Below are positions 35,415 through 44,598 of a stretch of DNA of 64,000 nucleotides, piece by piece. The notes under the pieces were generated by a model that ran no database searches, had not been told where the DNA came from, and worked only from the letters and a program-made list of their open reading frames with translations. The DNA is from Verrucomicrobiota bacterium (lineage in GTDB: Bacteria > Verrucomicrobiota > Verrucomicrobiia > JADLBR01), in assembly GCA_029560585.1 (NCBI GenBank), contig JAKQKQ010000234.1, positions 1-64,000 on the forward strand, read 5' to 3'. The stretch's first letter is position 1. Every line of letters starts with the position of its first letter. Both the position numbers and the translations under genes were made by a program.

Positions 35415-35633
35415 ATGCATCTCGATGTGCGAATCCCGATCGGCGCGATGTTCACCGCATTTGGCGCACTGCTGACACTGTTTGGCCTGTTCTCCAAGAA
35501 GAATATCTACGCCGAGCACTGCATGGGCATCAACATCAACTTCCTCTGGGGCCTGGTGCTGCTTTTGTTTGGCGTCGGCATGCTGCTGCTGGCGTGGCGG
35601 GGCAAAGGGGGTCGGACGCGACGTGACCCATGA
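35415..35633 (+). CDS. Small two-helix membrane protein paired with the SSS carrier
   Basis: 72 residues with two hydrophobic segments (GAMFTAFGALLTLFGLF and NFLWGLVLLLFGVGMLLLAW) and a basic tail. GGAGG lies right before the ATG. It starts 11 bp after the SSS stop codon, so it belongs to the same transcript. Small membrane partners next to SSS genes occur in several phyla; the role, stabilising or modulating the carrier, is inference. Confidence 0.7.
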   Translation: MHLDVRIPIGAMFTAFGALLTLFGLFSKKNIYAEHCMGININFLWGLVLLLFGVGMLLLAWRGKGGRTRRDP

Positions 35634-35717
35634 CGGCGGGAAGGCTCACTTCGCGGCGAATGTCTCAGGCGCGAAGGGCGTCCGTTTTGGCGGCAGGCTG
35701 GCACAAAGGTGATCGCG

Positions 35718-37103
35718 ATGGTTGGCGGATCTGATGCGGCACTCTGGCGGGCGCGATGGATAACGCTGGCCGCCGCTTTCTTGGGTTGGATGTTCGACGG
35801 GGTGGAGATTGGCCTTTTCCCGCTGGTGGCGCGGCCGGCGTTGCAGGAGCTGCTGGCGGACATGGGCGATGCGGATGTCGGCCGGTGGATCGGGGTGATC
35901 ACGGCCTGTTTTCTGCTGGGAGCGGCGCTGGGCGGGCTGGTGTTTGGGTGGCTGGGCGACCGGATCGGCCGGGTGCGGGCGATGGTGATAAGCATCCTGA
36001 TGTACTCCCTGTTCACGGGCGCGGGATTCTTTGCGACCACGGCGTGGCATCTCGGCCTGTTCCGCTTCATCGCATCGCTGGGGATGGGCGGGGAATGGGC
36101 GGTGGCGGTCGCGCTGGTGGTCGAATGCTGGCCGGAGCAATATAGGCCGAGGCTGGCGGGGGCGATCGGGGCGGCGGCGAACGTCGGAACCCTGTTCATC
36201 GGGGTCGTGGCAAGCATCTTTCCGGTCACGGCGGATTCCTGGCGGTGGATGATGCTGGTGGGCGCGGCGCCGGCCGCCCTGGCGCTGCTGGTGGTTTTCT
36301 TCGTGCCGGAGTCGGAGCGATGGAAGGCATCGAGGCAGACTGCGAAGAAACAACCGATCGTGGAGATCTTTGGAAAGGGCATGAGGAAGAGGACGGTCCT
36401 GGCGATCGTATTCTCGGCGATCCCGTTGGTTGGCACGTGGGCCGCGGTCTCGGGATGGATTCCGTCGTGGGTCGAGCAGATGACGCAGGCGCGGCTCGTC
36501 GCGAAGGAATTGCCGGGCGGGAAGATCGAAACACAGGCTGGCCTGCTCAGCGGCCATGAGCTGAACGCCCGACTCAAGGAGGCCAAGGCGCAGTTGCCGC
36601 AGGAGACTTGGGGCCAGATAGCCACCGCGTCTGCGCGGGCCAAGGCCAACGTTCAGATCCTTTTGGCGACTGGCGCCGTCGTGGGGTGTTTTCTGGCGCC
36701 TCTGATCGGGGGCTGGTGGGGTCGGCGGCCGGTATACTTTGGCCTGTGCGTGCTGTCGCTGTTGTCGTGCGGTTGGCTGTTCGGTCATCTGGACATGAGC
36801 GACGGGTTGACCTTCTGGGTGGTGGCGTGGGTCGTGGGTGGCCTGACTGCGGCGTTCTATGGCTGGCTGCCGCTCTATCTGCCGGAACTTTTTCCGACGC
36901 GGGTGCGCGCCACCGGGCAGGGGCTCAGCTTCAATTTCGGGCGCATCTTGGCCGCCGTCGGCACGCTCTACATGGGGGAATTGGTCCGGTTGCTCGGCGG
37001 CGACTACGGCGGCGCCATGGCAAAGATCACGCTGGTCTATTTGCTCGGGATGGCGCTCATTTGGCTGGCGCCGGAGACAAAGGGCAAGCCCCTGCCGGAG
37101 TGA
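35718..37103 (+). CDS. MFS transporter, sugar-acid/aromatic-acid symporter type
   Basis: 461 residues with 12 predicted helices. MFS markers are FGWLGDRIGRVRA between helices 2 and 3, MGGEWAVAVALV in helix 4, PESERWK before the central loop, and LPELFPTRVRATGQGL. The central loop is long (about 215-310). These traits match the sialate/aromatic acid:H+ symporter group. ATG at 35718 has AAGG 8 bases upstream; a GTG at 35709 is also in frame. The next gene is a second MFS carrier. Confidence 0.88.
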   Translation: MVGGSDAALWRARWITLAAAFLGWMFDGVEIGLFPLVARPALQELLADMGDADVGRWIGVITACFLLGAALGGLVFGWLGDRIGRVRAMVISILMYSLFTGAGFFATTAWHLGLFRFIASLGMGGEWAVAVALVVECWPEQYRPRLAGAIGAAANVGTLFIGVVASIFPVTADSWRWMMLVGAAPAALALLVVFFVPESERWKASRQTAKKQPIVEIFGKGMRKRTVLAIVFSAIPLVGTWAAVSGWIPSWVEQMTQARLVAKELPGGKIETQAGLLSGHELNARLKEAKAQLPQETWGQIATASARAKANVQILLATGAVVGCFLAPLIGGWWGRRPVYFGLCVLSLLSCGWLFGHLDMSDGLTFWVVAWVVGGLTAAFYGWLPLYLPELFPTRVRATGQGLSFNFGRILAAVGTLYMGELVRLLGGDYGGAMAKITLVYLLGMALIWLAPETKGKPLPE

Positions 37104-37245
37104 GCGTGGCGGCATGCTTGAATGGTGCCGGCCTGATTCCGGGATCGCGCGAACAGTTGCCTTGCGGCGCGGCGTCTGTCTAGCATCGCGGCCATGATTC
37201 GCGGATGGCGTGGCGCGCGCTCTGGGCACGTGGAGGGAAACTGAC

Positions 37246-38493
37246 GTGGGCCGATCGGATTCCAGCACCTCTTCGGCGGGGCACGCGACGGCCTACGCGT
37301 GGTTCGTCGTGGCGCTGCTCGTGCCTGTGGTGATGCTCAACTATCTCGATCGGCAGATGCTGGCCGCGATGAAATCCTCGATGATGGGCGACATCCCGGA
37401 CATTGCCACGAGGGCCAATTGGGGGATCGTGCTCGGGTCGTTCAAGTGGGTGTACGCGCTCCTTAGCCCGGTGGGCGGCTACATAGCGGACCGGATCAGC
37501 CGCCGGCACGTCATTGCGCTGAGCCTGTGCATATGGTCGGCTGTGACATGGGCGACGGGTCACGCCACGTCGTTTCAGCAACTCATCGCGGCGCGGGCCA
37601 TCATGGGCATAAGCGAGGCGTTCTACATACCCGCGGCGCTGGCACTCATCACCGATTATCACACCGGGCCAACGCGGTCTCGCGCCGTGGGCGTCCATCA
37701 GATGGGCCTGTACGTGGGCATCATCATCGGCGGATTCGCCGGTTACGTCGCGGACGAACCGTCGCTGGGCTGGCGCTTTGCGTTCAGCATCTGCGGCATC
37801 GTCGGGGTGCTGTACGCAGTGCCACTGTTTGCGCTGGTGCGCAATCCGGCGAGGGGCCCGGACGCTGGCCCGAAGCCATCGCCACTCGGGGCCGCGCGCG
37901 AGCTTCTCGGCAATCCGGGGTTCATCCTGCTGGTCCTATATTTCACGCTCCCGGCGATCGCGGGCTGGGTGGTGAAAGACTGGATGCCCGATATCCTGAA
38001 GGAGAGATTTGCGCTCGGCCAGGGCAAGGCCGGGGTCTCGGCGGTGCTGTACGTGCAGATTGCCTCGCTCGTCGGGGCGGTCTTGGGAGGCTGGCTGGCG
38101 GATCGCCTGATGCGAAAGACCGTGCGCGGGCGGATCTTCGTGAGCGCGCTGGGCATGACTTTTTTTCTTCCCGCGCTCTATGGCATTGGCGGCGCGGGCA
38201 CGCTCGGGGTCGCCATCGGGCTCCTGATTCTGTTTGGGCTCGGCTGGGGCTTTTTTGATTGCAACAACATGCCCATCCTCTGCCAGGTTGCGCGGCACGA
38301 CCTGCGGGCAACCGGCTATGGCTTCATGAACATGGTGAGCATCAGCTGCGGCGGATTTGCCGATTGGGGGTTTGGCGCGCTGCGTGACCATCATGTGCCG
38401 CTCCATGTGATCTTCGGGGCGTTCGCGGGACTGGCGCTCATCTCGGTCTTCATCATCCTGCTCGTCAAGCCGCGCGCGGACATCCCGACATGA
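37246..38493 (+). CDS. MFS transporter, hexuronate/phthalate (ACS) type
   Basis: 415 residues, 12 helices. Typical features are LNYLDRQMLAAMKSSM in helix 1, GGYIADRISRRHVIAL, RAIMGISEAFYIPAAL and GFAGYVADEPSLGWRFAFSI. These recall ExuT-like anion:cation symporters for hexuronates. The GTG at 37246 is chosen because GGAGGG lies 8 bases upstream; an in-frame GTG at 37210 lacks this. With the lyase and the oxidoreductase nearby it may import uronic acid products. Confidence 0.85.
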   Translation: MGRSDSSTSSAGHATAYAWFVVALLVPVVMLNYLDRQMLAAMKSSMMGDIPDIATRANWGIVLGSFKWVYALLSPVGGYIADRISRRHVIALSLCIWSAVTWATGHATSFQQLIAARAIMGISEAFYIPAALALITDYHTGPTRSRAVGVHQMGLYVGIIIGGFAGYVADEPSLGWRFAFSICGIVGVLYAVPLFALVRNPARGPDAGPKPSPLGAARELLGNPGFILLVLYFTLPAIAGWVVKDWMPDILKERFALGQGKAGVSAVLYVQIASLVGAVLGGWLADRLMRKTVRGRIFVSALGMTFFLPALYGIGGAGTLGVAIGLLILFGLGWGFFDCNNMPILCQVARHDLRATGYGFMNMVSISCGGFADWGFGALRDHHVPLHVIFGAFAGLALISVFIILLVKPRADIPT

Positions 38494-38619
38494 CAGGCGA
38501 CGCCGGAGGGCCGACACGATCATGGGTATGATGTTTGTGATCTTGGCGCGGGGCGGCGGCGCCCGGCCGGTGGGCGACGGTCAATTCAGGGGGGGTACGA
38601 CGGCCCCCGTCATGCGGCC

Positions 38620-39708
38620 ATGACTTCCCGAGAGCGAGTCTTGGCGGCGCTGGCGAGACGGCCGACCGATCGGGTGCCCCGCCTGCTTTATGAGGAGGCG
38701 ATTGGCTACACGCCGGGGGTGGAGCGCATGTTGCGAGAGCACTGTGGGGGGCGGGATCCGCTGGACTATTTCGCGATGGACATCACCCGCGTCACGTTTG
38801 CGCCCACGGCATTGCGGCGAGATCGATTCGCCGGTTGGCTCGGGCCCGAGGCTTCCGAGGCGATCGCCAGCGGCGAGGTGGACGAATGGGGGGTGCGCTG
38901 GCGTGCCGGGGGCTTCCATCATTTTGCGCACATCGAATCCCCCCTTCGCGGGATCGGCGACTTGAGCCGGATCCAGGACTATCCATGGCCGGACCTCGAT
39001 CAGCCTTACCGCTACGATGGTCTGGAGCGGCAGGTCGCCGCATTGCACGCGAAGGGATTGGCGGTCGTGGCTTACGCCGGATCGGCATTTGAGCAGGCCT
39101 GGTACCTCCGCGGATTGGAGGAACTCTTGATGGACATGCTCGAGGAGCCGGAAATCGCGCATTTTCTATTTGATCGCGCGGCCAGCTTCCAGCGTTTCGC
39201 GGCCTCGCGTTTTGCGGCTGCGGGGGTCGACATCCTAATAACCGGGGACGACGTGGCCGGGCAAGAAGGGCCGCTCATGCGCATGGACACGTGGCGCACG
39301 TTCTTGAAGGCGCGGCTGGCCGAGACTGTCCGGGCGACAAAGGCCGCCAACCCCAACTGCGCGGTATTCTATCACTCCGATGGGAACGTGGAATCCTTCA
39401 TCCCGGAACTCATCGAGGTCGGCGTCGATATCCTCAACCCTTTGCAGCCGGAGTGCGTCGATCCCGCCGCCATCAAGCGGCGCTACGGGGATCGCCTCGC
39501 GTTCTGGGGAACAGTCAGCGTCCAGAGAACGATGCCATTTGGCACGCCCGATGATGTGCGTGCCGAGGTCCGCGCCCGGATCCGCGACGTTGGGAGGGGC
39601 GGGGGACTCATACTTGCCCCGGCCCACGTGCTGGGGCCGGAGGTGCCCTGGGAGAACGTCGCCGCATTCTTTGAGGCTGCGGATTCTATGCCGGTACCGG
39701 CGGATTGA
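38620..39708 (+). CDS. Uroporphyrinogen decarboxylase-family protein, cysteine-less type
   Basis: 362 residues opening with TSRERVLAALARRPTDRVPRLLY, the standard UroD-family start, and keeping the barrel elements DILITGDDVAGQEGPLM and FWGTVSVQRTMPFGT. The zinc motif of MtaA is absent: the equivalent loop is YHSDGNVE and the later cysteine position reads APAHVLG. The activity is therefore different from the UroD-like gene at 20992. It sits 42 bp upstream of an oxidoreductase gene, a common pairing in carbohydrate-catabolic loci of this kind. Confidence 0.8.
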   Translation: MTSRERVLAALARRPTDRVPRLLYEEAIGYTPGVERMLREHCGGRDPLDYFAMDITRVTFAPTALRRDRFAGWLGPEASEAIASGEVDEWGVRWRAGGFHHFAHIESPLRGIGDLSRIQDYPWPDLDQPYRYDGLERQVAALHAKGLAVVAYAGSAFEQAWYLRGLEELLMDMLEEPEIAHFLFDRAASFQRFAASRFAAAGVDILITGDDVAGQEGPLMRMDTWRTFLKARLAETVRATKAANPNCAVFYHSDGNVESFIPELIEVGVDILNPLQPECVDPAAIKRRYGDRLAFWGTVSVQRTMPFGTPDDVRAEVRARIRDVGRGGGLILAPAHVLGPEVPWENVAAFFEAADSMPVPAD

Positions 39709-39749
39709 GAGGCAGAGGCGGGTGGAACCGCACGATTTCGGAGGTCATC

Positions 39750-41066
<1,317 letters not shown>

Positions 41067-41076
41067 GATATGCAGG

Positions 41077-41928
41077 CTAGGGGGCTAAGGGCTGCGCGGA
41101 CGTGGGGCGGAGAAGACGGATGACCTCTTTCAGGGTCTCGGTGCCCCTCGCGGCGCCCGCCGTGTAGATGCGCACCGCATCCACGATATCCTCGATCGCC
41201 CGCGCCAGGCTCACGATCTCTGCGGGGGAGAAGTCGTTGCCGGGGCGCGCTCCAGGGCAGACGATTATTTGCACCCAAATCTTGGTTTTGGGATTGCCCC
41301 GGTGGATCAGGTCCACGACCCGCCCGACGCTCTTCCGGTATTCATCCGGCGACGCATGGCGCGAGGTGTCGCGATCGATCTGGAAGCGCTGTGATTGTAT
41401 TAGCCAGGCATCGGCATACTGCGCGGCCTTCGCATAGTCCTGTTCGCGGGTGGTCATGAATCTCATGCCCGGGCCGACGACCAGCGGCGCGCCATACGCC
41501 TTGGCGAGTTCCTTGGCCGTTCTAACCGAGCCGACGAAGTCGTCCAGTTCCCCGCTCGGGGTGCGCTGGTTCTGTTCCGGATTGTAGGCCAGATACGCGC
41601 AACGGATGTCGGCCCCTTTGAGCGATGAGATAGTCTCCCGCATTTGTGCAAGGGACAGAAAGACGCTTGCAACTTTGACGCCATGGGCCGTGAGCCGCTT
41701 CATCTCCTTCAGCCCGGCCCCCCTCGCCATCGTGTCCACGAAATCATTCTCGCCCCTCATGGTGGTAGCCAGGTCGCCCGTATCGCGACCCAGGCCGAAT
41801 CCGATTCCCAGCGTTCTTCTCGTGTCCAGGGCGGCGGCATGGTCGGCGGCGGGGATCGATTTGGCAGATGCGGCGAGCGTCAGGAGACCCGCGACCAGCC
41901 AGGGAGCGAAACGTTGACGCGCCCTCAT
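41077..41928 (-). CDS. Exported TIM-barrel-like protein of unknown function, paralogue A
   Basis: 283 residues with a signal peptide (...AASAKSIPAAD). Alternating strands and helices (LGIGFGLG, VASVFLSL, CAYLAYNPEQ, APLVVGPGMRFM, DAWLIQSQRFQID, KIWVQIIVCPG, VDAVRIYTAG) suggest a (beta/alpha)8 barrel. It shares YNPE, TPS.E, AK.YGAPL.VGPG.R, TRE, IQSQR.Q and A.SIEDIVDAVRIY-type motifs with the gene at 43672. No known family is recognised. Fourth gene of a reverse operon; its ATG overlaps the preceding TGA by 4 bp and its stop lies in a repeat. Confidence 0.65.
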   Translation of the reverse strand: MRARQRFAPWLVAGLLTLAASAKSIPAADHAAALDTRRTLGIGFGLGRDTGDLATTMRGENDFVDTMARGAGLKEMKRLTAHGVKVASVFLSLAQMRETISSLKGADIRCAYLAYNPEQNQRTPSGELDDFVGSVRTAKELAKAYGAPLVVGPGMRFMTTREQDYAKAAQYADAWLIQSQRFQIDRDTSRHASPDEYRKSVGRVVDLIHRGNPKTKIWVQIIVCPGARPGNDFSPAEIVSLARAIEDIVDAVRIYTAGAARGTETLKEVIRLLRPTSAQPLAP

Positions 41929-43652
41929 CTTGTCGATCTACCCCCGGAAGTGATGGGCAGGATCACCTGGGTCGGATGGTTTCGATCCAGGTAGACGGCG
42001 ATTTTGGCGGGCAGCGCCGCGGTGTATTGCGGTTCCCCCCGGCGCTCGTACCCGCGAAAACGTTTTGCCATCAGTTCGCGCGTGAGCGCGTGGTCGCCGT
42101 ATGGTTCTCCGGTGTTCGGGTTGATGTCGAAGCGGTCGAAGTTGCTGCTCGATATGGCGAGCCGCAGCCGGTGCCCGGGTGCCAGCACGATGGCGATGTA
42201 GCCCAGATCGATCTCGAATTCATATACCTCGCCGGGTGTCAGGAATTCCTCCTTGAGGTAGGTATTGCGATACCGGCCCTTGACGATGCCATCCAGGAAG
42301 TTCATGGAGCGGCCGTCCGGATAAACGTCCGTGAGTTTTGCGGTGAAGTCGGTGTCTTTCTGATCGCAGGACGCCCAAAGCCTCACTCGGATCTGGCCAA
42401 CGATCTCGAGGGGCGAGGCCAGGTTCGGCGTGGTGAAAAAGAGCACGTCCGGGCGGTTTTCGACCTCGCGCTGATCGTGTGGTGCCTTGACGGGCATGCG
42501 CGCGTGGACGCGCCCGACCGTGGGCACGGGATCGCGTGGATCATAGACGTATTGGAGCGAGTCCTTGTCCTTGGTGGGTGGCGCTGTATTGAGCGAGTGG
42601 TCGGAGTGCGGGTAATAGGGAACCGCGGTGGATTTGGGCGGGAAGTCCTCGGCCGCGATCCACTTGTTCCCGGGTGCCCTCGGGTCATCCGTGGCGCCCA
42701 TGAGATAATAGAGGACCGGCGGTTGGTCCATGACGCCGGTCTGCTTTCCTTTGAGCCAGTGGTCGAACCACGGCAGCCAGACTTCCTTTTCCCAGTCGAG
42801 CTTGCTGTTGGGAGGAAACGTCAGGCCCCCTTCCAGCTTCAGTGGTGTGCCGGGATCCTCTTCCTGGAGGACGCCATGGCCCCAGGGCCCGATGAGAAGC
42901 TTCTGGTTGCCGCGCGCGCCGGGGCCGCCGTCACGCTGGCAGGCGCGGAACATTTCGATCGCTCCCTCTTTGTAGAAGTCGAACCAACCCGCGCTGTGCA
43001 GCATGGGAATGTTGAACTGCTTGATTTCCGACGTTTCCCGACTGCGGATGCGCCGGTTGAGCAGTTGCTGTGTGCGGGAGGTGAACTCTCCCCGCAGGAG
43101 AGTCTCCATGTCGGCCTTGCGGAACCGCTCCGGGTAATATGAGTCGGTGTAGTAATTCCCCGGTGCCTGTGCGGGGATGGCGCAGGCCAGGTGTGGGGGG
43201 GTGGTGATGGCGGTTTCGTACTGGACGGCGCCGAGGTGGGAATAGCCGAGCATGCCCACCTTGCCATTGCACCATGGCTGCTTGGCGATCCACTCGACGG
43301 TGTCGTAGCCGTCGCCGTGGCGCGAGGTGCCGCGTCCGCCCGAAGCGGACCCATACATGCCCCGCATGTCTTGCGCGACAAACGCGTAGCCGTTCTGGAG
43401 GAGGCACTCCCGCCAGTATCTGGCCGCATTCTCCCGGGTCCTGTCGTACGGTGTGGTGATCAGGATGACCGGAAGGCCGTGGGGATAGTTTTGCTTGGAG
43501 TAATCCGACGGCAGAAACAGGTCCGCCGCGAGTTCGGCACCGTCGCGCATCGGGATGGCGATGGTCTGTTTCGATGGTGCCGACGCCTGAGCCGACAGGA
43601 GCATGGGCGAGAAAAACAGGGGCGCGATAAGCCTTCTGACGGATATGGCCAT
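41925..43652 (-). CDS. CocE/NonD family (X-Pro dipeptidyl-peptidase-like) secreted hydrolase
   Basis: 575 residues with a signal peptide (...LLSAQASA). The alpha/beta-hydrolase domain has MRDGAELAADLFLP, RGMYGSASG, the nucleophile motif GYSHLG with Ser138, GWFDFYKEG with the likely acid Asp, and IGPWGHG with the likely His. A C-terminal jelly-roll (about 380-575) is typical of the family. It hydrolyses esters or amide bonds. ATG at 43652 is chosen over an upstream in-frame start at 43718 that lies in the previous gene. It is flanked by the two TIM-barrel-like paralogues. Confidence 0.82.
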   Translation of the reverse strand: MAISVRRLIAPLFFSPMLLSAQASAPSKQTIAIPMRDGAELAADLFLPSDYSKQNYPHGLPVILITTPYDRTRENAARYWRECLLQNGYAFVAQDMRGMYGSASGGRGTSRHGDGYDTVEWIAKQPWCNGKVGMLGYSHLGAVQYETAITTPPHLACAIPAQAPGNYYTDSYYPERFRKADMETLLRGEFTSRTQQLLNRRIRSRETSEIKQFNIPMLHSAGWFDFYKEGAIEMFRACQRDGGPGARGNQKLLIGPWGHGVLQEEDPGTPLKLEGGLTFPPNSKLDWEKEVWLPWFDHWLKGKQTGVMDQPPVLYYLMGATDDPRAPGNKWIAAEDFPPKSTAVPYYPHSDHSLNTAPPTKDKDSLQYVYDPRDPVPTVGRVHARMPVKAPHDQREVENRPDVLFFTTPNLASPLEIVGQIRVRLWASCDQKDTDFTAKLTDVYPDGRSMNFLDGIVKGRYRNTYLKEEFLTPGEVYEFEIDLGYIAIVLAPGHRLRLAISSSNFDRFDINPNTGEPYGDHALTRELMAKRFRGYERRGEPQYTAALPAKIAVYLDRNHPTQVILPITSGGRSTR

Positions 43653-43671
43653 GGGGCAGTGGTTCCTTTCT

Positions 43672-44598
43672 CTATCTGGGCTCCTGGTTCTCGCTTTTCG
43701 GGGCGCGAAGGCGGTCAATGATCTCGTTCAACAGTTCTGCTGGGGCGCCATAGATGCGCACGGCGTCCACAAGGTCCTCGATTGACCGCGCAAACTCTGC
43801 GATCTTTTCCGCGCTGAGGGTGACAGAGCCCCGCTCGGCCGTCGTGACCAGTTGCACGAAGATTCCGATTTTCGGGTTGCCCTCCCGCAGCTTGTCCACG
43901 ATCCGCTTGACCTTCTCGCGATAGACGGCCACGTCCACTGGTTTCCGGGTGGCCTCATCCAGCTGCAGTCGCTGTGACTGGATCATCCACATGTCGCAGG
44001 TCTTTGCCAATTCGGGATACAGGTGCTCGCGGGTCTGCATGTCCCTAAGGCCAGGCCCGACCATCAGGGGGGCGCCGTAGGTTTTCGCCATCGCCTTCGC
44101 CTTGCGCGAGCTGGCGACGAGTTCGCGGAACTCCTCCGAGGGTGTTCCCGGCTGCCCCTCGGGATTGTAGCAGACGATCACGCGCTCGGGCGCGACCCCG
44201 GCCTTTCGGAGGATTTCAATCGTCTCCTTGATGCCGGGGAACGGCCGGGCGTCATTCTTCTCGAGCGACCGGGCGATGCAGAGCACCCGCACCGGCGGTT
44301 TCACTCTCTGGAAGACGTCCAGTTTCCCAGGTCCAAGGATGAGGTCCACGAAATCCTTTTCAGATTTGAGCCTGTGGACGACCTGATCGCTTTGCGCGGT
44401 CCAGAGGAAGCCGATACCGAGTGGGGGCTTCGTCTTTCCCGCATCGGTCGGAGGCGGTGATGGACTGGCGGTGACGGATGCCGGCGGCGCGCAGGCTAGG
44501 AATGGCAGCGCCACGGCGAGGGCGTGGGCGGCACCGCGCCGTGCGTGCCGGTGGTTCTGATCCGTTGTTTGGCGTGTCCTGTCCCGTAGTGCCCTCAT
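43672..44598 (-). CDS. TIM-barrel-like lipoprotein of unknown function, paralogue B
   Basis: 308 residues. A hydrophobic segment ends in LPFLAC near residue 36, a lipobox, so it is probably a lipoprotein. The mature part parallels the gene at 41077: LGIGFLW, VLCIARSL, VIVCYNPEGQPGTPSEEF, APLMVGPGLRDMQTRE, MWMIQSQRLQLDE, GNPKIGIFVQLV and ARSIEDLVDAVRIY. Function is unknown; strands and helices alternate as in glycosidase barrels. The ATG overlaps the TGA of the GH-A gene by 4 bp. Confidence 0.65.
   Translation of the reverse strand: MRALRDRTRQTTDQNHRHARRGAAHALAVALPFLACAPPASVTASPSPPPTDAGKTKPPLGIGFLWTAQSDQVVHRLKSEKDFVDLILGPGKLDVFQRVKPPVRVLCIARSLEKNDARPFPGIKETIEILRKAGVAPERVIVCYNPEGQPGTPSEEFRELVASSRKAKAMAKTYGAPLMVGPGLRDMQTREHLYPELAKTCDMWMIQSQRLQLDEATRKPVDVAVYREKVKRIVDKLREGNPKIGIFVQLVTTAERGSVTLSAEKIAEFARSIEDLVDAVRIYGAPAELLNEIIDRLRAPKSENQEPR

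Noticed and set aside
35646-37268. Reverse open frame of 540 codons opposite the first MFS gene
   Set aside because: Shadow frame in GC-rich DNA; the forward strand encodes a convincing MFS protein.
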